Shown: positions 53,281 to 62,018, counted from the stretch's first letter. The stretch is 64,000 nucleotides of DNA from Microbacterium testaceum (GCF_006539145.1 NZ_BJML01000003.1:1-64000), one strand, 5' to 3'. The notes: generated from the sequence alone by a model not told the origin. Program-made: numbers and translations.

Positions 53281-53356
53281 GGGAGGAGATTCCGCGCAGG
53301 GAGGAAAGATTCGGCCTCGAAAGCCCTCCCGCGGGGCGATCTCCTCCGTTCCCCCG
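53281..53356. repeat. Dispersed GGGAGGAGA palindromic element, copy E
   Basis: Begins GGGAGGAGATTCCGCGCAGG and ends GATCTCCTCCGTTCCCCC. Same orientation as copy D, 127 bp further on, just before purM. Confidence 0.75.
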
Positions 53357-53437
53357 CCCAGGGACGCTTCCCTGTGTTCTGAAAGGGTCACGCGGGGTGC
53401 GGTGCCCGCGCCTGTCCGCCCCGGGTAGTCTGTTGCG

Positions 53438-54580
53438 GTGGCTTCCGCTCCCCACGAAAACCCATACTCCGCCGCAGGCGTCGATACCGCCGCCGGAGAT
53501 CTCGCCGTCGAACTGATGAAGTCGGCCGTGCGTCGTACGCACGGGCCCGAGGTGCTCGGTGGGGTGGGCGGTTTCGCCGGTCTCTTCGACGCCTCCGCGC
53601 TCCGCGACTACGCGCGCCCCCTGCTCGCGACCAGCACCGACGGTGTCGGTACGAAGGTCGCGATCGCGCAGGCCATCGACAAGCACGACACCATCGGTGA
53701 AGACCTCGTCGGCATGGTCGTCGACGACATCGTCGTGGTCGGTGCACGTCCCCTCTTCATGACCGACTACATCGCGTGCGGCAAGGTCGTGCCCCCGCGC
53801 ATCGCCGACATCGTCGCGGGCATCGCGCGCGGTTGCGCCATGACCGGCACCGCGCTCGTCGGCGGCGAGACCGCCGAGCACCCGGGTCTGCTCGGCATCG
53901 ACGACTACGACGTCGCGGGAGCGGCGACCGGTGTCGTCGAGGCCGATCGCGTGCTCGGTGCCGACCGCGTCCGCGCGGGAGACGTGGTGCTGGCCCTCGC
54001 CTCGAGCGGCCTGCACTCCAACGGCTATTCGCTCGTGCGCCACATCATCACCGGCGCGGGGATCGCCTACGGCGCGGCCTCCGCGGAGCTCGGTAGCACG
54101 TGGGGCGAAGCGCTGCTCGAGCCCACGCGCCTGTACACCTCGCCGCTGCTGCGTCTGCTCGACGACGCGGCGGTGGGCAGTGGCATCCACTCGCTCAGCC
54201 ACGTGACGGGCGGCGGTATCGCCGCGAACCTCGCGCGCGTGCTCCCGCAGCAGAGCTGGGTCGATGTGGACCGTTCGACGTGGAGCCCCGCGCCGGTGTT
54301 CCGCGTCCTCGCCGACATGGGTGGACTCGAGCTCACGGCGACCGAGGGCACGTGGAACCTCGGCATCGGCTTCCTCGCCGTCGTCTCGCCCGAGATCGCG
54401 GATGCCGCGACCGCCGCGCTGCAGGCCGATGGCATCGCCACCTGGCAGGTCGGCGTCGTCCGCGAGGGCGCTCGCCCCGAGGGCGAGTACGAACAGGGAG
54501 CGAAGGGCGTCGACGGAGGGGCCGTGCGCCTGGTCGGAACCTACGCGGATGCCGGGCACCCGGCGAACGGAGCGGTCTGA
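53438..54580 (+). CDS. purM: Phosphoribosylformylglycinamidine cyclo-ligase
   Basis: AIR synthetase, 380 aa, converting FGAM to AIR with ATP. Conserved stretches are LLATSTDGVGTKVAIAQ, GMVVDDIVVVGARPLFMTDY, and GTALVGGETAEHPG; family length is normal. GTG start with no obvious strong ribosome site. It is seven bases ahead of purF in the same direction, so purM-purF are cotranscribed. Confidence 0.96.
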   Translation: MASAPHENPYSAAGVDTAAGDLAVELMKSAVRRTHGPEVLGGVGGFAGLFDASALRDYARPLLATSTDGVGTKVAIAQAIDKHDTIGEDLVGMVVDDIVVVGARPLFMTDYIACGKVVPPRIADIVAGIARGCAMTGTALVGGETAEHPGLLGIDDYDVAGAATGVVEADRVLGADRVRAGDVVLALASSGLHSNGYSLVRHIITGAGIAYGAASAELGSTWGEALLEPTRLYTSPLLRLLDDAAVGSGIHSLSHVTGGGIAANLARVLPQQSWVDVDRSTWSPAPVFRVLADMGGLELTATEGTWNLGIGFLAVVSPEIADAATAALQADGIATWQVGVVREGARPEGEYEQGAKGVDGGAVRLVGTYADAGHPANGAV

Positions 54581-54586
54581 CACCCC

Positions 54587-56062
54587 ATGTGCGGCATCGT
54601 CGGCATGGCCGGGCAGGGCCCGGTCAATCAGGAGATCTACGACGCGCTCCTGCTCCTCCAGCACCGAGGGCAGGACTCCACGGGCATGGCCACGGCCGAG
54701 TCCAGCGGCGTCTTCCACATCCACAAGGCCCGCGGACAGGTGCGCGAGGCCTTCCGCACGCGCGACATGCGCGCCCTGCTCGGCGACATCGGTCTGGGCC
54801 ACGTGCGCTACGCCACCAAGGGCACCGCGTCGAACGAAGAAGAGGCGCAGCCCTTCTACGTCAACGCGCCCTACGGCATCGTGCTCGTGCACAACGGCAA
54901 CCTCACGAACACGCGCGAGCTGACGACCGAGCTGTTCCACAAGGACCGCCGCCACCTCAACACCAGCAGCGACACCGAGCTGCTCGTGAACATCCTCGGC
55001 TCCGAGCTGCAGTCCGAGATCACCGGCCCCGACCTCGACCCCGCGCAGGTCTTCCGCGCGGTCGGCCGCGTGCACGAGCGGGTCGAGGGCTCGTACGCGT
55101 CGATCGCCCTCATCGCGGGCTATGGCCTGCTCGCGTTCCGCGACCCGTTCGGCATCCGCCCGCTCATCCTCGGCAAGCGTCCCGCGCCCGAGGTGCCGGG
55201 GGGAGAGCCCCGCGACGAGTACATCGTGGCGTCCGAGTCGCTCGTGCTCGAGAACGCCGGCTTCGAGATCGTGCGCGACGTCGAGCCGGGCGAGGCCGTG
55301 TTCATCACCCTCGACGGCACGCTTCACGCGCAGCAGTGCGCGAAGAGCACCGTGCTTGCGCCCTGCTCGTTCGAGTACGTCTACCTCGCCCGTCCCGACT
55401 CGGTCATGAACGGCGTCTCGGTGTACGAGACGCGCCTGCGCATGGGCGAGCGTCTGGCCGACACCGTCGCGAAGTACACGCCCGCGGGGGCCATCGACGT
55501 GGTCATGCCGATCCCCGACTCCGCCCGTCCCGCCGCGATGCAGGTGGCCCGCAAGCTGGGCATCGAGTACCGCGAGGGCTTCTACAAGAACCGCTACGTC
55601 GGCCGGACGTTCATCATGCCGGGACAGGCGGTGCGCAAGAAGAGCGTGCGTCAGAAGCTCAACGCCATGTCGACCGAGTTCCAGGGCAAGAACGTGCTGC
55701 TGGTCGACGATTCGATCGTGCGCGGCACGACGAGCCGCGAGATCATCCAGATGGCTCGGGATGCCGGAGCCAAGAGCGTCACGTTCGCCTCGGCCGCCCC
55801 GCCGGTGCGCTATCCCCACGTGTACGGCATCAACATGCCCTCGCGTCACGAGCTCGTCGCGCACGGCCGTACGATCCCCGAGATCGCGGAAGAGCTCGGC
55901 TGCGACTACCTCGTGTACCAGGAGGTCGACGACCTCAAGGCGGCCATCATGGAGGGCACCGACCTGGTCGACCTCGACATGAGCTGCTTCGACGGGCGTT
56001 ACGTCACGGGCACCGTGTCGGACGAGTACCTCGCCTGGGTCGAGGGCAGCCAGGAGTCTTGA
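54587..56062 (+). CDS. purF: Amidophosphoribosyltransferase
   Basis: First committed enzyme of purine synthesis, 491 aa. The mature N-terminal nucleophile Cys follows the initiator Met directly (MCGIVGMAG), so no propeptide is present, unlike the Bacillus-type enzyme. The PRTase motif VLLVDDSIVRGTTSREI is near residue 370. The gene's stop overlaps the TTG start of the MFS transporter as TTGA. Confidence 0.97.
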   Translation: MCGIVGMAGQGPVNQEIYDALLLLQHRGQDSTGMATAESSGVFHIHKARGQVREAFRTRDMRALLGDIGLGHVRYATKGTASNEEEAQPFYVNAPYGIVLVHNGNLTNTRELTTELFHKDRRHLNTSSDTELLVNILGSELQSEITGPDLDPAQVFRAVGRVHERVEGSYASIALIAGYGLLAFRDPFGIRPLILGKRPAPEVPGGEPRDEYIVASESLVLENAGFEIVRDVEPGEAVFITLDGTLHAQQCAKSTVLAPCSFEYVYLARPDSVMNGVSVYETRLRMGERLADTVAKYTPAGAIDVVMPIPDSARPAAMQVARKLGIEYREGFYKNRYVGRTFIMPGQAVRKKSVRQKLNAMSTEFQGKNVLLVDDSIVRGTTSREIIQMARDAGAKSVTFASAAPPVRYPHVYGINMPSRHELVAHGRTIPEIAEELGCDYLVYQEVDDLKAAIMEGTDLVDLDMSCFDGRYVTGTVSDEYLAWVEGSQES

Positions 56063-57276
56063 CCCGCCGTCGGGCGGGAACCATCGCGCTCGCCGCGGCG
56101 GCGATCGTGCTGCTCGCGCTCACGCTGCGGATCGCGGTCGCGTCGCTCTCTCCGCTGCTGACGCGCATCGGCGAGGACTTCCCCCTCCCCGCGGCCGTCG
56201 TGGGACTGATCGGCATGGCACCGCCGGTGGCGTTCGCGCTCGCCGGCATGGTCACCCCGGCGATCGAGCGTCGTCTCGGCCTCGAGCGTTCCGTGCTGAT
56301 CGCTGCGGTCACCGCCGCGGCGATGCTCGGCCTCCGCGCGGCCGCGGTCGACGCGTGGTCGCTGCTGGGCGCGACGGCGGGGGTGTTCGCCGCGGTGGGC
56401 GTGGCGAACGTCCTGATCCCGACCGTGGTGAAGAAGTACTTCCCCGAGCGCATCGGTCTCATGACGACCGTCTACAGCACGGCGATGGCGGTCGCCACCT
56501 TCACGCCCCCGCTCGTGGCCGTGCCCCTGGCCGACGCGGTGGGGTGGCGCGGTTCGTTCGTGACCTGGGCCGTCGTGGCCCTCGCCGCTGTCGCGCCGTG
56601 GGTCGCATTGAGCCTGCGGGCGCGAGTGTCGCGGCGCGATGCGGTCGACGAGCCGCGCGCCGACGTGCTGGCGCGGATCGTGCGCGTGCCGCAGACGTGG
56701 GCGCTCGTCGTCACGTTCGGCGTCAACTCCTCGGTCGCCTACGCCATGTTCGCGTGGATGCCGCCCCTGCTCATCGACGTCGCCGGTGTGGATGCCGCGG
56801 AAGCCGGTGGACTGCTCGCCCTCTTCTCGTTCATGGGGCTGCCGGTGTCGCTCCTCGTCCCCCTGCTCGTGTCTCGACGGGGCCGCACGACCCCGTTCTA
56901 CGTGGTTGCCGTCGGGGGCGGGCTGGTGGGGGTCATCGGGTTGCTGGTGGCCCCGTCGGCGGCGACGGTGCTGTGGGTGGTGCTGGTCGGCACCCCGCCG
57001 CTGATGTTCCCGCTGGCGCTGGTGCTGTTCGGGCTGCGTACCCGCTCGCACGAGACCACAGTCGCGCTCAGCGGCTTCGTGCAGAGCGTGGGGTACGGGT
57101 TCGCCGCGCTCATGCCCCTGGCGATCGGGGTGACCCACGAGCTCACCGGTGGATGGACCGCGGGGCTCGTGCTGATCGGCGTCGCGCTGGTGCTCGTCGT
57201 GCCGGCTGCGATCGTCATGAGGCGCCGCGAGAGCGTCGAAGAGGCGTGGGAACGCCGCACGGGGCTCCGCTGGTAG
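56059..57276 (+). CDS. MFS transporter, CynX/NimT-like, with TTG start
   Basis: Transporter of 405 aa with twelve hydrophobic segments and the CynX/NimT-like pattern (IALAAAAIVLLALTLRIAVASLSPLL at the N-terminus). The reading frame allows the start only at TTG (TTGACCCGC) overlapping the purF stop; CAGGAG lies four bases upstream, so it is a translationally coupled rare start. Substrates in the family include cyanate and nitroimidazoles; here, after purM-purF, a purine-related metabolite might be exported, but there is no direct evidence. Confidence 0.85.
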   Translation: MTRRRAGTIALAAAAIVLLALTLRIAVASLSPLLTRIGEDFPLPAAVVGLIGMAPPVAFALAGMVTPAIERRLGLERSVLIAAVTAAAMLGLRAAAVDAWSLLGATAGVFAAVGVANVLIPTVVKKYFPERIGLMTTVYSTAMAVATFTPPLVAVPLADAVGWRGSFVTWAVVALAAVAPWVALSLRARVSRRDAVDEPRADVLARIVRVPQTWALVVTFGVNSSVAYAMFAWMPPLLIDVAGVDAAEAGGLLALFSFMGLPVSLLVPLLVSRRGRTTPFYVVAVGGGLVGVIGLLVAPSAATVLWVVLVGTPPLMFPLALVLFGLRTRSHETTVALSGFVQSVGYGFAALMPLAIGVTHELTGGWTAGLVLIGVALVLVVPAAIVMRRRESVEEAWERRTGLRW

Positions 57277-57309
57277 AAGAATGTTCGCCCCGGTCAGCGG
57301 GATCCGTCG

Positions 57310-58062
57310 TCATCGGATGGTGATGGGGGTGCCCAGCGGCAGGAGGCTCGCGAGTTCGGTGATGTCGGTGTTGGAGAGCCGGATGCAGCCGTGGCTGGCT
57401 GATCGGCCGATGCTGTCGGCATCGTCGGTGCCGTGCAGACCGATCTGGCCGGGACCGCCGCCGAAGTTCGAGAGCACGTCGGAGAACGCCGACAGGCCGA
57501 AGGCGTAGGGGCCGTATCCCTCGTTGGTGGGCTGGAGCAGCTCGGTGAGAAAGAACGCGCCGTGCGGGGTCGGGGTCCCGCCGGTACCGGTGGCGGCGCG
57601 GAAAGTCTTCACCGGGTGGCCATTCTTCAGCAGCGTCAGGGTGTTGTCCTCGGTGGAGGCGTCGAGGCTGTACTCAAGGCTGTGCTGAACAACGGCATCG
57701 GCCTTGACCCATCCCGTGCTGCCGTTGGGGCGTTGAGCGAGGTGCACCTGCAGCCAGTCTCCCCGTGTGGCGGCCACGAGAAGCGTCAGGGGCGCGCCGG
57801 ACTCCTGCGGGTTCCGCAGGGTGGCTGTCACGCTGCCGCCGGGCTCATCGTAGACGTCGAGTATCGCGCCCGTCGCCGTGGCCGAGGTGGCGGTCGCCGC
57901 CGGGGTGCTCGCCGCCGGCGTCGAATCGGCTGTCGGCTGCGTCTCGGCGATTGCGGAGGGGGCCGCGTCCGGCGTCGCGGCGGGAGAGCATCCGGCGAGC
58001 AGGAGGCTGGACAGGAGCGCCACGGCTCCGACGCTGACGGATGCGGTCGTGCGGCTGAGCAC
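57310..58062 (-). CDS. L,D-transpeptidase lipoprotein
   Basis: Exported cell-wall enzyme of 250 aa. A signal peptide ends at lipobox LAGC (Cys near residue 25), followed by a Thr/Ala/Pro-rich linker and an SH3-like region (ILDVYDEPGGSVTATLR, DWLQVHLAQRPNGSTGWVK). A YkuD domain follows, with catalytic HGTDDADSIGRSASHGCIRLS: His and Cys in SHGCIR. It forms 3-3 peptidoglycan crosslinks or attaches lipoproteins. The GTG start at 58062 has a GGAG seven bases upstream and gives a compact signal peptide; a longer frame upstream lacks one. Confidence 0.93.
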   Translation of the reverse strand: MLSRTTASVSVGAVALLSSLLLAGCSPAATPDAAPSAIAETQPTADSTPAASTPAATATSATATGAILDVYDEPGGSVTATLRNPQESGAPLTLLVAATRGDWLQVHLAQRPNGSTGWVKADAVVQHSLEYSLDASTEDNTLTLLKNGHPVKTFRAATGTGGTPTPHGAFFLTELLQPTNEGYGPYAFGLSAFSDVLSNFGGGPGQIGLHGTDDADSIGRSASHGCIRLSNTDITELASLLPLGTPITIR

Positions 58063-58093
58063 CGGGAACTCCTCAGGGTGGGTGGAAACGGGA

Positions 58094-58127
58094 ACGCCGG
58101 GCCGGAACGAACGTCCCGGCCCGGCGT
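58094..58127 (-). terminator. Terminator after the secreted protein gene
   Basis: Perfect 12-base arms ACGCCGGGCCGG and complement with a ten-base loop, 18 bases past the stop of the minus-strand gene. Confidence 0.75.
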
Positions 58128-58144
58128 CGGACACGCCTTATCGA

Positions 58145-58921
58145 TCAGCCGGTGAAGGTCGCGGCACGCTTGACCGGGGTCGCCGGGCCCGCAACGGGCA
58201 CGGGAGCCGGGGTCGTGGCATCCGCGGTCACTGTGAAGCTGACCGGCGCGGCCTGGATGGCGCCCGCTTCGGTGGATGCGCTGAGGTTGTAGGTGCCCGC
58301 GTTGGCGTAGTTGGTGCCGACTTCGGGAACGTAGTGAAGAGTGACGGTGCCGGTCGCGTCGGCGACGGCATCGGGACCGGCCTGGTCGCCCGTACCGGGT
58401 GTCGAGATGCCGAAAGCGACCGTGGCGCCCGGTGTGAAACCGGCGAAGGTCGCGGTGACACCATTCTTCAGATAATCCGACAGCGGCTGGGTGGTCGGCG
58501 TTACCGACGACGCGGGCGGGGCGACGACGGTGATCTCAGTGAAGGCCCCCGAGTTGTCTGCTGGGTGCGTGACGGCAATTCTGTGCGCGCCGGTTGAAAG
58601 GCCGGCGGGGATACGTGCCGTGCCTTTGTATTGGCCGCTGCCGTCCGCTTCCACGGCGCTGCCCGTGACGGGATACGTCGTCAGCGGGGTGATGTCGTCG
58701 ATGGTGAACTCCAGGCTGCCGCCCTCCGGGAATCCCGAGGCGGTGAGCGTGATCGTGCCGCCGGGGGTCACCGTTGCGGAGCTGGAAGCGAGCCCCGGGT
58801 CGGGGCGGGCCTGGGCGGAAACCGCTCCTCCGAGCGTCAGGAGCGCCGTCAGGAAACCGGCGATGAGGATCGAGGCGGAGCGCTCACGTCGCGAACGCGT
58901 GCGAGGTGTAGTCGTCGACAT
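58145..58921 (-). CDS. Secreted Ig-like protein of unknown function
   Basis: Protein of 258 aa. The signal peptide runs about residues 1-38 (twin-basic RTRSRRERS, then a 20-residue hydrophobic core ending AVSAQA). Two beta-rich repeats follow: TVTPGGTITLTASGFPEGG and VTATFAGFTPGATVAFGI echo each other, suggesting an Ig/bacterial-surface repeat. It ends VKRAATFTG with no LPxTG, membrane or lipid anchor, so it is secreted or wall-associated non-covalently. No function recognised. It lies downstream of DUF3073 on the same strand and upstream of the L,D-transpeptidase. Confidence 0.75.
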   Translation of the reverse strand: MSTTTPRTRSRRERSASILIAGFLTALLTLGGAVSAQARPDPGLASSSATVTPGGTITLTASGFPEGGSLEFTIDDITPLTTYPVTGSAVEADGSGQYKGTARIPAGLSTGAHRIAVTHPADNSGAFTEITVVAPPASSVTPTTQPLSDYLKNGVTATFAGFTPGATVAFGISTPGTGDQAGPDAVADATGTVTLHYVPEVGTNYANAGTYNLSASTEAGAIQAAPVSFTVTADATTPAPVPVAGPATPVKRAATFTG

Positions 58922-59184
58922 GGGAGTGTCCCTGTTCTGTGCAGTGGCGGCACCCGATGGAAGGGTGGATGCCATCGACGGGAAGAGCACCCCGATTGCA
59001 GAGCAGTCGGAGCACCCTCCGCATCATAGCGACAGGAGGGTGTCAAACCCACGAAATGGAATGAAGCGGTACAAAACGGTTTGCAGATCGATCTGCACCA
59101 CGAACAGGCCGCCCCCTCGTGGGAGTGGCGACCACAGGGCCGTGATGCGCGGTTTCGCGCGGTACGGAAACGAGCGGGAAGGCG

Positions 59185-59367
59185 TCAGGCCTTCTCGTTG
59201 TCGTATTCGTCGCTGTACTGGTCGGCCCACTTGTCGACGTACGCGTCTTCACCCGGAGCGGGTGCACCCAGTTCGCGCTCGAGAGCGGAGTAGTTCACCG
59301 AATAGGTGTCGTACTTCAGCTCACGGGCGATCTTGGTGTTCTTCGCCTTCTGACGGCCACGCCCCAT
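59185..59367 (-). CDS. DUF3073 family protein
   Basis: Protein of 60 aa beginning MGRGRQKAKNTKIARELKY, the diagnostic start of the actinobacterial DUF3073 family, followed by an acidic tail (DKWADQYSDEYDNE). Function unknown; the family is nearly universal in Actinobacteria and often near purine genes. The start codon gives the exact family N-terminus; a longer reading is spurious. Confidence 0.93.
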   Translation of the reverse strand: MGRGRQKAKNTKIARELKYDTYSVNYSALERELGAPAPGEDAYVDKWADQYSDEYDNEKA

Positions 59368-59527
59368 GCGAGACCCCCTCACGATCGACGTCGAGGGCCG
59401 ACTGCGGGCCCTGCGTATTGCGGTTCCGGACCGAGCCGGTAAGAGTAACAGCCAGGATATCACGGCACCTTCCGGCCGAGCCGTCGAGCGGCGGCCGCCG
59501 GGAGTGCCGTCGTCGAGAGGAGCCGTC

Positions 59528-60043
59528 ATGTCCGATCAGCCCCGCCCGCGTACCGGTCGCGGAAAGGTGATCGCGGGCGTCGTGCCCGGTCAGTCCGCCA
59601 GGATCGTGCGCGAGGCGGCCCACTATGCAGCCCTCGCGCGCGCGGAGCTCGTCGTCGCTCACGTCGACACCACCCGTTTCGTGGCCTTCGAGGATCCCGA
59701 CGGCTATGTGCACTCGTCCACCGTCGACGTGGCGGGGGACGCCGCGAAGGCCGCTCTCGACGAGGTGCGCCGCATGACGGCCGAGGCTCTGGCCGGAAGC
59801 ACCGTCACGTGGACGGCACGCCAGATCATCGGAGATCCGGCGCTGGCCCTGATTCAGCTCGCCGACGAGATCGACGCGTCGCTCATCGTCGTCGGGACGC
59901 GCAAGCGCGGCCTGGGTGAATCCCTGCGCGAGTTCCTCACCGGCTCCGTAGCCGCGCGCCTGAGCCACCGGCAGCGCCGACCGGTTCTCGTCGTCCCGCA
60001 GGGAGAACCGGTCGGCGCCGAGGAGGAGCTGCCGTGGGAGTGA
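59528..60043 (+). CDS. Universal stress protein
   Basis: UspA-family protein, 171 aa, one domain. It has the expected alternating beta/alpha pattern: KVIAGVVPGQSARIVREAAHYAALARAELVVAHV, and the C-terminal nucleotide-binding patch VVGTRKRGLGESLREFLTGSVAARLSHRQRRPVLVV, which contains the GxGxxx(S/R)xxxGSV-type ATP motif. ATP binding is therefore likely. The ATG is preceded by AGAGGAG. It stands alone, convergent to the PadR gene with a four-base gap. Confidence 0.9.
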   Translation: MSDQPRPRTGRGKVIAGVVPGQSARIVREAAHYAALARAELVVAHVDTTRFVAFEDPDGYVHSSTVDVAGDAAKAALDEVRRMTAEALAGSTVTWTARQIIGDPALALIQLADEIDASLIVVGTRKRGLGESLREFLTGSVAARLSHRQRRPVLVVPQGEPVGAEEELPWE

Positions 60044-60047
60044 CGCT

Positions 60048-60653
60048 CTAGGTGCGCATCGCCCGCGCGACCGCTTCGGTGGCGTGGCGCAGCGCGGCCT
60101 CGATGTCGTCGACTCCGGATGCCGCGAGCTCCCCGCCGCGCGCCACGTGCGAGCGCAGTTCGGAGCGCACGCGCCCGCGGAACTCGTTGATCGCGGCATC
60201 GGCGCGAGAGAGCTGTTCGCGGCTGCGGGACCGCGCGTCGTCCGCCGGAGTCGCCTGGGCGTGCTCGCGCTCCTCCCGAGAGGCAGCGGCGAGGTCGGCG
60301 CGGAGGCTGCGCATGGCGTCGCGCACACTGCCACGCACCTCATCGGCGATCAGTCGCACGCTGTCGGCGAGCCCGGCCTGAATGCCCTCGAGGTCGCTCG
60401 TGCGTGCCGCGACTTCGGCGCGGCCGGCATCCGTGATCTCGTAGACGGTCTTGCGGCCGTCGACGGTCTTGGTGACCAACCCCTCGTCCTCGAGCTTCGA
60501 GAGCCGCGGGTAGATGGTGCCGGCTGATGGGGAGTAGGTGCCGCCCGTTCGCTCCGAGAGGGCCTGCATGAGGTCGTACCCGTGGCGCGGGGCCTCCTCG
60601 AGCAGGCTGAGGATGTACAGGCGCAGATCGCCGTGCGAGAAGGCGGGGCTCAT
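60048..60653 (-). CDS. PadR-family transcriptional regulator
   Basis: Regulator of 201 aa with the PadR winged helix (SHGDLRLYILSLLEEAPRHGYDLMQALSERTGGTYSPSAGTIYPRLSKLEDEGLVTKT). A helical C-terminal region (about 95-200) is rich in Glu, Arg and Ala, likely a dimerisation coiled coil. The start overlaps the DUF4097 stop (TGATG), so they form one unit; two identical palindromes upstream of the unit are candidate autoregulatory operators. Confidence 0.92.
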   Translation of the reverse strand: MSPAFSHGDLRLYILSLLEEAPRHGYDLMQALSERTGGTYSPSAGTIYPRLSKLEDEGLVTKTVDGRKTVYEITDAGRAEVAARTSDLEGIQAGLADSVRLIADEVRGSVRDAMRSLRADLAAASREEREHAQATPADDARSRSREQLSRADAAINEFRGRVRSELRSHVARGGELAASGVDDIEAALRHATEAVARAMRT

Positions 60654-61498
60654 CACCACTCCTCCTCTCCGGCGAGTTCCTCGGGACGCAGGCCCGAGAT
60701 GCCGCGGCGCAGCACGGTGATCTCGCCCGAGACGGTATTGGCGCGCACGTCGACGAACGAGCCCGCGAGGGCGCCCGTCGACCCGGTGTAATTGGTGGGT
60801 CCCTTGCCGGAGCGCACCTGGCCGTCGATCTGAACGCGGCCGCTCACCGATCGCGAGACGTAGTTGGCGGGGAGCGACCGGTCGAGGCGGATCGTCGCCG
60901 TGCCGCTGACGGAGTTGAGCGAGATCGCCTGGGTCGCGCCCGTCGAGTCGACGAGCATGGCACCCGACACGGTGTCGATCGATGCCTTCGTGATGCGGCC
61001 GGTGGCCGCGACGTCACCCGAGACGCTGTTCGCGCTGAGGGCGCCTTCGAGTTCGCGCACCTGCACATCCCCCGATACGGCGTTGAGGTCGATGTCGCCG
61101 CGGAGGCCGTCGACGATGATGTCGCCCGACACGGTGTTGAGCCGCACATCGGTGCGCAGACCCGAGACGAGAGCGCTCGCGCTGACGACGCCGAGGGTGA
61201 GGGCGACCGTGCGCGGTACGGCGACACTGACCTCGGCCTTAGGGCCGCCCGAGCCGAAGTTGCGGAACACCTCGAGAAAGTTGTCCCACCGCAGCTGTGG
61301 GTGGTCGATCTCGAGACGGCCGTCGACCATCTCGATCCGCAGGTCTTTGACGGTGACGCCGTGCACCTCGATGCGGGCATCGGGCTCGTCGTGCGCGATG
61401 ACGTCGACCTGTCCGCCGACGAGGCCGACCTTCAGCTCACGCAGCGAATCGATGTCGATGACGCGCGTCTCGCCGGGGTGGACGATCCATTTCTCCAT
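60653..61498 (-). CDS. DUF4097 beta-repeat protein
   Basis: Protein of 281 aa dominated by repeated units of the form G-x-V-x-x-x-x-V-S-G-D (VRLNTVSGDIIVDGLRGDIDL, NAVSGDVQVREL), about nine repeats, the DUF4097/Adhesin_2 right-handed beta-helix pattern. No signal peptide or membrane segment. In related actinobacteria it forms an operon with a PadR regulator; its role is unknown, possibly anti-sigma or envelope-stress-like scaffold. The operon begins with a strong ribosome site GAGGAG. Confidence 0.9.
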   Translation of the reverse strand: MEKWIVHPGETRVIDIDSLRELKVGLVGGQVDVIAHDEPDARIEVHGVTVKDLRIEMVDGRLEIDHPQLRWDNFLEVFRNFGSGGPKAEVSVAVPRTVALTLGVVSASALVSGLRTDVRLNTVSGDIIVDGLRGDIDLNAVSGDVQVRELEGALSANSVSGDVAATGRITKASIDTVSGAMLVDSTGATQAISLNSVSGTATIRLDRSLPANYVSRSVSGRVQIDGQVRSGKGPTNYTGSTGALAGSFVDVRANTVSGEITVLRRGISGLRPEELAGEEEW

Positions 61499-61515
61499 GG
61501 CGGGTTCTCCTCAAT

Positions 61516-61566
61516 CGCGATATATCGCGTTAGAGGGAGTATCGCGATATATCGCGAGTTCGTCAA
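61516..61566 (-). promoter_or_regulatory. Twin 14-bp palindromes in the DUF4097-PadR promoter
   Basis: Two perfect copies of CGCGATATATCGCG (61516-61529 and 61543-61556; the second extends to a 16-bp perfect palindrome TCGCGATATATCGCGA). A minus-strand promoter TTGACG (forward 61561-61566), 17-bp spacer, GATACT (forward 61538-61543) runs through them, so one site lies in the spacer and the other just downstream of the -10 box. This is a classic repressor arrangement, probably PadR autorepression. Confidence 0.85.
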
Positions 61567-61744
61567 CCCCGGGAGGTGGGGTTCGTACGGCCGAACCGCA
61601 CGCGTGGCTCGGTGTCGCCGTGTCGTCGATGGCTCACGCGACGGCGGGGGCGACGAGCGCCGGTCGCCACCGAGCGTTGTCAATCCCTCCCTCGACGCGA
61701 TGCGCGGTCGTAGCGTCGGGATTCCCCGACGGAAGGAGAAGGTC

Positions 61745-62014
61745 GTGCCGCAAGGGCAAGGTTCCCGCAGTCTGAAAGACCCCGACCTGTACGAGGAACT
61801 GCGTAAGCAGGGCGACTCGAAAGAGAAGGCCGCGCGCATCTCGAACGCCGCCGCCGCTCAGGGGCGCGAGAAGGTCGGAGAGAAGGGCGGTCACGCCGAG
61901 AACTACGAAGACCGCACTGTCGCCGAGCTGAGGAGTCGCGCGAAGGAGCTCGGTCTGACCGGATACTCCGGCAAGAAGAAGGCGGAGCTCATCGACATGC
62001 TCCGCACCCACTGA
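61745..62014 (+). CDS. Small Rho-N/SAP-like protein (DUF7218 type)
   Basis: Protein of 89 aa with a charged N-terminal segment (SLKDPDLYEELRKQGDSKEKAARISNAA) and a C-terminal helix-extension-helix (TVAELRSRAKELGLTGYSGKKKAELIDMLR), the Rho-N/SAP-type nucleic-acid-binding fold. GTG start with GGAAGGAGAAG ribosome site. It lies four bases ahead of the topoisomerase gene and is probably cotranscribed; a DNA-binding role is likely. Confidence 0.85.
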   Translation: MPQGQGSRSLKDPDLYEELRKQGDSKEKAARISNAAAAQGREKVGEKGGHAENYEDRTVAELRSRAKELGLTGYSGKKKAELIDMLRTH

Positions 62015-62018
62015 CGCG

